DNA of 14,801 nt, from contig CAZALU010000078.1 in the NCBI GenBank assembly GCA_964486075.1, forward strand, positions 1-14,801, written 5' to 3'. Numbering within the stretch: the stretch's first letter is position 1; each line of letters opens with the position of its first letter. The translations under genes were made by a program, and so were the position numbers. The notes beneath the pieces were generated by a model, which did not search any database, was not told the origin of the DNA, and saw nothing but the letters and a program-made list of their open reading frames with translations. Source of the stretch: JAHIJO01 sp964486075 (GTDB lineage: Bacteria; Verrucomicrobiota; Kiritimatiellia; JAAZAB01). Positions 1 through 6,393 of the stretch are shown piece after piece.

Positions 1-167
1 GTGATCCGATCTCGGAACGGCTCGGCAGGGACGCCTCGCCCCACCATTGCGGAAAGCCCATATAAAAATCATAACCAGCGAACCAGATAAGAATATCTTT
101 AAAAAAGTTCCGAATTATATCCCTTTTCAAATCGGCCGCTTTAGGCAGTTTCCAAACGGCGTTCGCA
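1..167. repeat. Long dispersed repeat, copy A (cut by window edge)
   Basis: This stretch matches 4609-4774 in the same orientation with a handful of substitutions and one single-base length difference in the A-run near position 107. The match ends sharply after GTTCGCA at 167. The first 45 bases are the inner and right part of a GC-rich palindromic module that is complete in the other copy (4590-4653); the rest is AT-rich. Read on the minus strand, copy A stays open from the stop of the neighbouring gene (224) to the window edge and gives a protein-like translation rich in Trp, Tyr and Phe. Copy B is shifted out of that frame. It could be a repeat that carries a coding remnant or a non-coding mobile repeat. 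Confidence 0.85.
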
Positions 168-223
168 AGGCAATCTGATTGGCAATTGTTTGCGACGCCT
201 ATGTGCTTGCGCAGGTCGCGCTG

Positions 224-1459
224 TCAGGATTCATCGTCTACAGTATGCTGCGCTACTCCGTGCACGATAATCGCTTTCAGGGGCAGCGCCGGACAGTTCT
301 TCTGACAGGCCCCGCAACCACGGCATACATCTTGGTTAACTTCAGGACAGGGCACCCCTTTGTTTGCCCGCGTCTGGATCGCGAGGTACGGACAAAACTC
401 TCCGCAGACCATGCAGTGTTGAAGATATGACCAGGCCAGGCAGCGGTCTTTTTCAATCCGGGCATGGCCCATCACTATCATTCGTTTCCTGTCCAACGTC
501 AGGCGCTGAATAGCGCCGCTGGGACAAACTTGGGTGCAGCGGTTGCACCATTCGTCGCAGTAGTCCCGCTCGAAATCGACAACGGGCGTCAGCACTCCGG
601 CAATGCCGCTGCGCCCAAGATCGGGCATAATAATACGCTGCGGACAGACAGTCATGCAATTCCCACAGCGCAGGCACAGCCCTGAAAACCGGGTTTCTGC
701 AACCGCGCCCGGCGGTCGGATTGCTAAAACATCATTTCCCTTCCAGACCCGCGCCAGCCAAGCCAAGCCGGCGCCGCCCAAAAGAGCCAGGATGGATCGC
801 CGCCCCAGCAACATGCTCTTTTCGGAAGGCACACCCCCCGGATCATCCGCCACCCCCTGATTAATCATGCTCGGCACCCGCGACCTGAAAAGGGCGCGCC
901 GAATCCACTGCCAGCCGCGTCCCAGGAAGAGCTGCGTAGCACCCAACGGACAACACCGCTCACACCAGGCAAAGGCAGAAAAGAGCGTCAGGATAATAAC
1001 CAGGCAAAACCCGGCTATCGGAACAAGATCGATCCACACCAAAGGAACGTGCCGCCACACGCCACAAAACCCGTTGAATAAGACCAGCGGATCGAGCCAC
1101 AGGAACCAGGCATACCCCGCGGCGGCGCTGCCGAGCGCAATCACAACCAGCCACCCACCGATGGCCGGCACTTTCTCTAAAGGAAGTTGACGGGGTAATT
1201 TCAGTTTTCCGACTAAAAGGAGAACAAACCCCATCGGACAGAGCCAGCGGCAAAACCAACGCCCTTTAGCCAACGCCAGCAGCAAGAGCGGCACGGCCAG
1301 TAGAGCCGGTAAAATAATTTCCCGGGCAGACAAGGCGCTTCCCAAGGCAACCAATGGACTGGCCCCCGGCACAACCAACGCCGCCCATGGCCAAGGCAAT
1401 AGCTGCAGGCAGAGGATCACTGCCGCAGCCAACACCATGATCTTGACCAACAGTTTCAT
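224..1459 (-). CDS. NapH-NapG-like fused membrane polyferredoxin
   Basis: This is a predicted membrane-bound iron-sulfur electron carrier of 411 residues. Residues 1-190 are hydrophobic, with several membrane segments and two CX3CP motifs (C70-C74 and C166-C170), the hallmark of the NapH/NosR-type quinol-linked membrane ferredoxins. Residues 255-400 hold four cysteine clusters of the NapG/MauM kind: C262-C265-C268-C272, C301-C305-C308-C312, C340-C349-C352-C356 and C379-C382-C385-C389. Between the halves, GRRSILALLGG at 219-229 looks like a twin-arginine signal with its hydrophobic stretch, as found at the N-terminus of free NapG. The start at 1459 is chosen because AAAGGA lies 9 bases upstream; an open extension to 1630 has no such site and runs into spacer sequence. 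The DUF362 gene lies upstream on the same strand. No nitrate reductase gene is present, so the partner enzyme is unknown. The family call is firm; the physiological role is inference. Confidence 0.85.
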   Translation of the reverse strand: MKLLVKIMVLAAAVILCLQLLPWPWAALVVPGASPLVALGSALSAREIILPALLAVPLLLLALAKGRWFCRWLCPMGFVLLLVGKLKLPRQLPLEKVPAIGGWLVVIALGSAAAGYAWFLWLDPLVLFNGFCGVWRHVPLVWIDLVPIAGFCLVIILTLFSAFAWCERCCPLGATQLFLGRGWQWIRRALFRSRVPSMINQGVADDPGGVPSEKSMLLGRRSILALLGGAGLAWLARVWKGNDVLAIRPPGAVAETRFSGLCLRCGNCMTVCPQRIIMPDLGRSGIAGVLTPVVDFERDYCDEWCNRCTQVCPSGAIQRLTLDRKRMIVMGHARIEKDRCLAWSYLQHCMVCGEFCPYLAIQTRANKGVPCPEVNQDVCRGCGACQKNCPALPLKAIIVHGVAQHTVDDES

Positions 1460-1468
1460 GCGCAAGGA

Positions 1469-1474
1469 TCCTTT
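1469..1474 (-). promoter_or_regulatory. Ribosome binding site fixing the polyferredoxin start
   Basis: AAAGGA on the minus strand, 9 bases before the ATG at 1459. It favours this start over the longer open frame to 1630. It lies inside a 16-base motif (1463-1478) that recurs near the right edge of the window at 14720-14735. Confidence 0.6.
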
Positions 1475-1683
1475 CGGAACGGACAATAGGATTAAATGCG
1501 AATAGCGCCAAGACAAAGGCCACACCTCGCCCTCGTCTCGTCCTGCACATGCCATATTACCAACACAACAGAGAGAACCACTGTATGGAACCTCCAAAAG
1601 GCTGTGCAAGCATGCTGAATTTAACGCCATGCTATCGAGCCGCTTTCAGATAAACAACGTAACAATACGAGACGAAATTCTAG

Positions 1684-1833
1684 GGAACCCACCCTTGGCC
1701 CCTCCAAGGAAGGGATCTGATTCGGTTGCAATAGCGCACTGATTGGGTTGCAACATCTTATCCCATCCAAGAAGGGTATCTGATTGGGTTGCAACATCTT
1801 ACCCCATCCCTGGAGGGGCAAGGGGTGGGTTCC
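1684..1833. repeat. Inverted repeat enclosing tandem units
   Basis: The arms are 1684-1705 and 1812-1833, each 22 bases, matching at 20 of 22 positions when one is reverse complemented (GGAACCCACCC, four variable bases, then CCCCTCC). About 106 bases of tandem repeats lie between them. The right arm ends one base before the stop codon of the DUF362 gene at 1835. This arrangement could act as a large terminator between the DUF362 and polyferredoxin genes, or be a small non-autonomous element; there is no ORF inside. Confidence 0.75.
1717..1810. repeat. Tandem repeat, 41-bp unit (2.5 copies)
   Basis: Two units at 1739-1779 and 1780-1810 share CTGATTGGGTTGCAACATCT, then TAYCCCATCC, with only one difference over the aligned part. 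A shorter diverged unit (1717-1738) begins CTGATTCGGTTGCAA. The period is 41 bases between the two good units and 22 for the truncated one. Such spacing and the lack of coding content fit an intergenic minisatellite rather than a CRISPR array. Confidence 0.8.
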
Positions 1834-1834
1834 T

Positions 1835-2734
1835 TTAACATTCTATATGCATAAGATTAATCAGCGACAAATCCCCGCAACCGACCTGCATATCATGGGC
1901 AAGCTTGATATACTTGATGTCAAAGGGCTGTTTGCCGAAGAGCGTGGCGCCGTAAGCATCCACGGCCACCGGATCTGTGCCCAGCACGATTTGGTTCGGA
2001 TACTCCAGTTTACCCGGTCCCCGCGGGCCATTAGTGGTCAGGATACGCGTGGCATCCATGATAATCAATGAAGGCCGGATGAATGTGCTGAAATCCGCAA
2101 TACACTGGTGGAGGTTATTCCGATGCCAGAAACCGCGATCCTGGACCGAACCCATCCAGTTTTTCATCGCCATAGTCAGCTGGGCGCCGCCATGCTGTTT
2201 AGCCACTGGTAAATTGAGCAGGCAATCACAGTCCAGAACATCGCCGATCACGGAGGCCTCTTTCAAACTGACACCCTTTGGGATGGCAACTTTTCGGTAT
2301 TGCTTCGCTGTCGGGCAATACATTTTACCACCGGCACGCCGGACAGCTTCATCAATGCCGCTGCGCGTAAAGGATTCGCGCGCCGGCGAACATGGATTTT
2401 CCGGCACGATCACAGATACGGCGCCAGCGACCAGACAATTCTTGACACAACTTTCCACCAGGAGCGGATGGGTATTGCCGCCTTCCTCCGGCGTGCTCGC
2501 CCAAGCCGCGTTCAACTTGACCACTACTCTGTTGCCCTTTTTAACAAATGCTCCCCAGCCCCCCAGCTTCCCGATCCCCACCGTCAGCATCTGCGGAATA
2601 TCGGTGCCATGAACCACCACCAGGGATGTAATTGAACGGGCGTCTCCAAAAGCCATGCGCGGCAAAAAAATAGCTCCGGCACCGCCAACGGTCAGCCTGG
2701 CTAAAAACGATCTGCGACTGATTTTGTTGTTCAT
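1835..2734 (-). CDS. DUF362 family protein with Tat signal
   Basis: A 299-residue member of the DUF362 family, whose biochemical role is not established; members are often found with iron-sulfur proteins. Residues 5-25 form a twin-arginine signal (SRRSFLARL followed by a hydrophobic Gly/Ala-rich segment), so export across the membrane in a folded state is predicted. Family landmarks are visible in order: VVVKLNAAW near residue 70, the NLPVAKQHGG ... MKNWMGSV block in the middle, DATRILTTNGPRGPG, and the GTDPVAVDAYGA segment near the C-terminus. It has scattered cysteines but no ferredoxin-type cluster, unlike some longer relatives. The start has a modest GGGAAG site about 9 bases upstream. 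It precedes the polyferredoxin gene on the same strand, with a 375-base repeat-rich gap, so cotranscription is uncertain. A joint redox role outside the cytoplasm is inference. Confidence 0.85.
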   Translation of the reverse strand: MNNKISRRSFLARLTVGGAGAIFLPRMAFGDARSITSLVVVHGTDIPQMLTVGIGKLGGWGAFVKKGNRVVVKLNAAWASTPEEGGNTHPLLVESCVKNCLVAGAVSVIVPENPCSPARESFTRSGIDEAVRRAGGKMYCPTAKQYRKVAIPKGVSLKEASVIGDVLDCDCLLNLPVAKQHGGAQLTMAMKNWMGSVQDRGFWHRNNLHQCIADFSTFIRPSLIIMDATRILTTNGPRGPGKLEYPNQIVLGTDPVAVDAYGATLFGKQPFDIKYIKLAHDMQVGCGDLSLINLMHIEC

Positions 2735-2823
2735 GGCGTTAAGCTTCCCGGTAATAGGTTTTTTTTGCTATCAAGGACAAAGTCGCCGCACACGCTACCT
2801 GCCTAGTAGAGATTAACATATTG

Positions 2824-4101
2824 CTACGCCGTCGCAATATTTCTCGAAGCAAAATCTTGCGGCAGGGCAAAAGCCCGAAGTATGGAAACATCCACGGGTT
2901 TGCCGGGCCTGGCCCAGCTGGCAGCGCCGGATTCGGAAGGCAGGCAACCTTTGTCAAAGCAAGCGTCCAGACAGGCGTTCATGTCTTTCAAAACCCTTAA
3001 AACAACAGATCGTCCACCAGCCTCCGTCCGGGTTACGCTTGCGCACTGGTCCAACGGACAATCATGCACCGGCGAAGAAAGATGCGCCCCATTGACCACC
3101 AGACAGTGCGCTCGCGCCATGGTCAGGCTGCAGATCGGAAGTCCGGCCTCGCCCCGGATGGTCCGCGCGACATGCAGAAAAGGGTCAACCCAGGGCGCCA
3201 TGACTGCGATTCGGCCGGTTTTCCCGGACCAGCTACGCCAGTGCCAGTCCTGATCCTGGGCATCCCCACGAGCCCCGGTCACCTCCCCGTCCTCGCACTC
3301 CAGCCGGAAAACAGGTCCACGCGCAACGGAACAGGCATGGGAGGCGCTGCCAACTATTTCCACCCCGGCAACGGTTAGAATCCGCACCGCGGTCGTATCC
3401 GCCGACTCGATCCGGTTGGCGCGATACAATTCCGCCGTGACCTCCAGCGGACGCGCAGTCTCCGCCAGGCAGGCGCCGGCCAGGAACAATGCCAGATTAA
3501 GATGATGAGCGCAGGCGTTATTGAGCGGCGAATCCAGCACCCATGTTTCCTGGAACTGCAGGTGCCCGGCCCAGGCATTACGCGCATAGTAAGATGCATC
3601 GCGTGGCCAGGCGGCCATCACCACTATCCGACGCAATTTTCCCAGCTCACCCGCCAACAGAAGTCGTTTGAGTTCCCACAGGCTGGGCTGAAAAATATCC
3701 TGAAACCCGACAAAGAGCGACCCGCGCGCGTGACGCTCAGCTTCCGCTAACCGGTCGAAATCCTGGATCGCACCGGTCACCGGTTTCTCCAGGTACACCG
3801 TGTATCCCGCCTTGAGCGCCTGCTCCGCCATGGGCACGTGCAAGGCAATGCCCACCGGCAGGGTGATGACATCCAGATCATCTCTCATGGCCAGCAAGGC
3901 CGGCAAATCAGGTGCCAGCTTGACGCCGACGGCCTCCAACGATGCCGCGTAGGCCTCGTCCTGCTCACGCGCATGCGCCGCCACCGCCACCAGCTTGACC
4001 GGCGCACCGATCTGGGCCAGCTTTTGGAGCGAGCCGATGTGCGCCCGCGAATATCCGTGGATTCCCATAACCCCGAATCGAATGTATTTAGCGGCCGTCA
4101 T
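2824..4101 (-). CDS. Gfo/Idh/MocA family NAD(P)-dependent oxidoreductase
   Basis: A 425-residue cytoplasmic sugar- or inositol-type dehydrogenase-like protein. The N-terminal Rossmann segment runs from about residue 8 (RFGVMGIHGYSRAHI), a variant of the usual Gly-rich dinucleotide loop. The family signature EKP, with the expected catalytic lysine, is at 105-107 (YLEKPVTG). A helix with paired histidines, NNACAHHLNLALF at 194-206, corresponds to the region of the second conserved catalytic residue. Substrate cannot be read from sequence; the family includes glucose-fructose oxidoreductase, inositol dehydrogenases and glycosidase-like NAD enzymes. The start has GGGGA on the minus strand about 6 bases before the ATG. 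It is the first gene of the leftward group, 89 bases before the DUF362 start, and diverges from the PL22 gene across a repeat-rich spacer. The family call is firm, the substrate unknown. Confidence 0.88.
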   Translation of the reverse strand: MTAAKYIRFGVMGIHGYSRAHIGSLQKLAQIGAPVKLVAVAAHAREQDEAYAASLEAVGVKLAPDLPALLAMRDDLDVITLPVGIALHVPMAEQALKAGYTVYLEKPVTGAIQDFDRLAEAERHARGSLFVGFQDIFQPSLWELKRLLLAGELGKLRRIVVMAAWPRDASYYARNAWAGHLQFQETWVLDSPLNNACAHHLNLALFLAGACLAETARPLEVTAELYRANRIESADTTAVRILTVAGVEIVGSASHACSVARGPVFRLECEDGEVTGARGDAQDQDWHWRSWSGKTGRIAVMAPWVDPFLHVARTIRGEAGLPICSLTMARAHCLVVNGAHLSSPVHDCPLDQCASVTRTEAGGRSVVLRVLKDMNACLDACFDKGCLPSESGAASWARPGKPVDVSILRAFALPQDFASRNIATA

Positions 4102-4125
4102 GCGGTTTCCCCGTCTTTTGAATTA

Positions 4126-4152
4126 AGCACGAATTTCACGGATGGCACGGGT
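4126..4152 (+). repeat. ATCCGTG/CACGGAT-type dispersed repeat
   Basis: AGCACGAATTTCACGGAT followed by GGCACGGGT. It resembles the 27-base arm at 13680-13706 (AGCACTGATTTCACGGAT...) and the reverse complement of 13761-13787. The CAC core recurs about every 9-10 bases. It lies just upstream of the oxidoreductase start. Confidence 0.6.
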
Positions 4153-4263
4153 CATGAACTGATTTTTTATGCCTGACAATCCGCGACCATCCGCGCGGGC
4201 CCGTCGTAGCCTTGTGCGTAGTCAGGCCATCCGCAGTGCCAATCTTTGCCATTCTTCATTTCT

Positions 4264-4410
4264 TCAACGCACCGGGCAATGTTTAATCAATTTGGGAATC
4301 CAGTCAAGCTGTTCGTTATCGATATTTATGGCACGAGTTGGCAGGATATATTCGTAGACGTGGCACCATTGCCACGCGCTTGGACCAAAAAAGCTATAGC
4401 AGGAAAATTG
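4264..4410 (-). pseudogene. Possible 3' remnant of a protein gene
   Basis: The minus strand is open in one frame from about 4446 to a TGA at 4264-4266. The part from 4410 translates to 48 residues of protein-like composition, including SAWQWCHVYEYILPTRA and the ending LDWIPKLIKHCPVR. It has no start codon and no ribosome binding site. On the upstream side it runs into a poly-C/GC-rich hairpin, which could mark an insertion or break. I do not recognise the family. It may be the C-terminal end of a decayed gene, or a chance open frame of about 60 codons. Confidence 0.25.
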
Positions 4411-4431
4411 CCCCCCCCCTCCAAGGAGGGG
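4411..4431. repeat. C-tract plus CCCCTCCAAGGAGGGG hairpin
   Basis: Nine C residues lead into the near-perfect palindrome CCCCTCCAAGGAGGGG (4416-4431), which can fold as a 6-bp stem with a CAAG loop. Related cores, CCCCTCCAAGGAAGGG and its complement type CCCTGGAGGGG, occur in the inverted repeat at 1684-1833, so it is probably a member of a dispersed family. Confidence 0.55.
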
Positions 4432-4589
4432 AGTTGCGACGCTGTGTCAACATGTCAGGACATGCATATTGAGATTAAAATCAGGCACCTGCGCGTAGCG
4501 TCAACGCCGGTCGAAAACGGGATTTTGGCCGATTTAGAAATGGGTTGAAAATAATTATATTGTCGCCAAATGCGGTAACTGCTCCCTTC

Positions 4590-4653
4590 GGTAGGGCGAA
4601 CCCTCCGGGTGATCCGATCTCGGAACGGCTCGGCAGGGACGCCTCGCCCCACC
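4590..4653. repeat. REP-like palindromic module, complete copy
   Basis: A 64-base GC-rich module bounded by GGTAGGGCGA (4590-4599) and TCGCCCCACC (4644-4653), which are inverted copies with one mismatch. An inner CCGATCTCGG (4614-4623) can form a second small hairpin. Its right two thirds are also present at window positions 1-45. The size and layout fit REP-type intergenic palindromes. Confidence 0.7.
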
Positions 4654-4774
4654 ATTGCGGAAATCCCATATAAAAATCATAACCAGCGAACCAGATAAGA
4701 ATATCTTTAAAAAAATCCGAATTATATCCATTTTCAAATCGACCGCTTGAGGCAGTTTCAGAACGGCGTTCGCA
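4609..4774. repeat. Long dispersed repeat, copy B
   Basis: This matches window positions 1-167 in the same orientation, ending at GTTCGCA. It overlaps the palindromic module on its left side. Relative to copy A it lacks one base in the A-run region (AAAAAAATCCG here, AAAAAAGTTCCG there), which breaks the minus-strand frame that is open in copy A. Most other differences are single substitutions. Confidence 0.85.
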
Positions 4775-4812
4775 CCGATGCGCGCGCGTAGCATGATCGG
4801 GACAACTTTCTT

Positions 4813-4840
4813 AAGGTAGAGTCGGGTTTATCCCGACTAT
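4813..4840 (+). promoter_or_regulatory. Shared upstream element with hairpin, copy 1
   Basis: AAGGTAGAG, then TC, GGGTTTATCCCGA, C and TAT. It matches the minus strand of 11739-11766 at 25 of 28 positions. Here it also contains a perfect 7-bp stem with a 5-base loop (AGTCGGG TTTAT CCCGACT, 4820-4838). It lies 78 bases before the start of the PL22 gene. It could be an operator, a transcribed regulatory hairpin, or a dispersed repeat that happens to sit upstream of both operons. Confidence 0.5.
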
Positions 4841-4903
4841 CATATTCACAATCAATTGCTTGTCATTGTCGAGGAAATGACTATCCTCCTGAACAATAAC
4901 AAC

Positions 4904-4909
4904 AAGGAG
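4904..4909 (+). promoter_or_regulatory. Ribosome binding site fixing the PL22 start
   Basis: AAGGAG, 9 bases before the ATG at 4919. It decides against the earlier in-frame ATG at 4856, which has no such site and would add 21 residues of low-complexity sequence. Confidence 0.75.
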
Positions 4910-4918
4910 CTCCAACCC

Positions 4919-6367
4919 ATGAATCATCCGCCATTCCCCCGACAGGATCATCCGGACTGTTCGAAGATGCTGCCCGCCAACAAACCGGCATCCCTGACAC
5001 TGGACTGGGCAGAGCAAGAATGGAAAGATAAATTGACCGGAACAAGAGTAGTATGTCTTACTCCCCGCCGGGCAAGCCATTGCATGCTAAACTATTTTCG
5101 GATCAACATGTTCACGGCCGACGGTCAATTTGCCGTATTCACCGAACACGAGGACATCCGGCAGGGAAAACCCTGCGGACGCTGCCGCCTGTGGTCCCGC
5201 AACCTGCTGACGGGTGAACTGCGCTGCTACGGCGATTTGCCGGCGGGAGAGGCAACAACGCATTTTGCTGTCGCCCCGCGTTCGCACAAGGCGCAGGTTG
5301 TGGATCAGAGCGACCCGCGCCGCGCGGCGATCCTGCAGTTCGACTTGGACACCGGGGAATCCCGCCGGATCGAGCCTGCGAAAGATATCCCGGAGTTCTT
5401 CGACGGATCCATGTCGGCCAACGAACGCTATATTTACACCCCCTATTGGCGGGAGAAGGGCGCCCTGCGGACAAGCATGCCCTATCACGCATGGGTCGAC
5501 ATGATGTATCGCCAGCCGGGTGCCCAGGAGATGGTTCGACTGGATGTGCAAACGGGATCCGTGGACACGGTGTTCGAAACCGACAAGTGGTGGCTGAGTC
5601 ACCCAAATCCCCACCCGCTGGATCCGGACCGGCTGATGTGTGCCCAACAATATGCGCCAGACCCGCATATCCAATGGGCCGAGCCGCCGGAAAAGAAACG
5701 CATCCGGGTGTTCAACACGCGCACCGGCCGGTGGCTAAACACCCACTACCCGACAACCATCCCGCCAGCCATCCAAGGCTCCCATGAGCATTGGGCGCCT
5801 TCCGGCCGCATCTATGCCCATGCCGGTGTGCTCGACAACGTCACGATTGACCGCATCGACCTCGACGCCGGGACCTACGAGACCTTCATCTGCCCCCTCG
5901 GGGTCGGCAACACGGCCCATGTGACAGTGGCGCCCGATGAAACATTCCTGGTGGGCGACGGCGACAATTTCGACCAACACAACCTGACCCCGGACCTGCG
6001 CCGGCGCATCGAGGCGGCCATCCGGGATGATCCCTGGCGCCGCACGTGGTCGGAGTGGTGTTTACGTAATCCCAACGGCGGGGAAACGATCTGGAAATAC
6101 GAATTGCCGGAAAAAAACATATGGGACTACGATCGGTTTGCCGACAAAAAAGAGCTTTGCTTCGCCGAACTGGCGGCACATCCGGAAATGGCGGTGCGCA
6201 CTACGCCGCTTTGCAGCTTCCGGACCCTGTGCCGGAGCAAGCTGCTCGGCTACCGGCTGGAATCCAACGCCCACGTCACACCCGACAGCCGCTGGGCGGT
6301 ATTCCAATCCTCCAGCGAGGACGACTGGTTCGAGGTGTGGGCGGCGCACGTGCCGGAATCAACATAG
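4919..6367 (+). CDS. Oligogalacturonate lyase-like protein (PL22 family)
   Basis: A 482-residue protein without a signal peptide, predicted cytoplasmic. Repeated blade-like segments (FTADGQFAVFTE, MSANERYIYTP, LDPDRLMCAQQ, APSGRIYAHAG, VAPDETFLVGDG, VTPDSRWAVFQSS) fit a seven-bladed beta-propeller. Together with LSHPNPHPLDPDRLM and GSHEHWAPSGRIY this resembles the oligogalacturonate lyase family, which cleaves short unsaturated or saturated galacturonides by beta-elimination using a His/Gln-bound metal. Candidate ligand histidines here are H228, H289/H291, H334 and H452, but the full classical ligand set cannot be confirmed without alignment, so substrate could differ. It is longer than the roughly 390 residues of characterised enzymes. 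It is the first gene of an operon with the GH29-like gene, 26 bases downstream. Alternative: a non-enzymatic WD40/TolB-like propeller. Confidence 0.72.
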   Translation: MNHPPFPRQDHPDCSKMLPANKPASLTLDWAEQEWKDKLTGTRVVCLTPRRASHCMLNYFRINMFTADGQFAVFTEHEDIRQGKPCGRCRLWSRNLLTGELRCYGDLPAGEATTHFAVAPRSHKAQVVDQSDPRRAAILQFDLDTGESRRIEPAKDIPEFFDGSMSANERYIYTPYWREKGALRTSMPYHAWVDMMYRQPGAQEMVRLDVQTGSVDTVFETDKWWLSHPNPHPLDPDRLMCAQQYAPDPHIQWAEPPEKKRIRVFNTRTGRWLNTHYPTTIPPAIQGSHEHWAPSGRIYAHAGVLDNVTIDRIDLDAGTYETFICPLGVGNTAHVTVAPDETFLVGDGDNFDQHNLTPDLRRRIEAAIRDDPWRRTWSEWCLRNPNGGETIWKYELPEKNIWDYDRFADKKELCFAELAAHPEMAVRTTPLCSFRTLCRSKLLGYRLESNAHVTPDSRWAVFQSSSEDDWFEVWAAHVPEST

Positions 6368-6393
6368 CAAATGCAATTAAACGAAAGGATAAA

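Larger units (their letters stand above)
4102..4918. other. Divergent intergenic region rich in repeats
   Basis: This spacer separates a minus-strand gene (start 4101) from a plus-strand gene (start 4919). It holds no intact gene. From left to right it contains an ATCCGTG-family repeat (4126-4152), a stretch with a coding relic on the minus strand (4264-4410), a GC-rich hairpin (4411-4431), a palindromic module (4590-4653) joined to the second copy of the long repeat (to 4774), and the element at 4813-4840. Promoters for both flanking genes must lie here, but I could not pick one convincing sigma-70 pair. Confidence 0.8.

Noticed and set aside
1460..1630. Upstream extension of the polyferredoxin gene to an ATG at 1630.
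   Set aside because: The extra 57 residues have no similarity to the family, no ribosome binding site, and precede a better start with AAAGGA at the right distance.
1717..1810. Tandem units considered as a CRISPR array.
   Set aside because: The units are contiguous with near-identical content over the whole 41 bases; there are no unique spacers and no cas genes.
1977..2612. A 211-codon plus-strand open frame.
   Set aside because: It lies opposite the DUF362 gene, whose conserved blocks are clear.
4171..4227. Inverted repeat GCCTGAC ... GTCAGGC.
   Set aside because: Seven-base arms with a 43-base gap are within chance for a spacer of this size.
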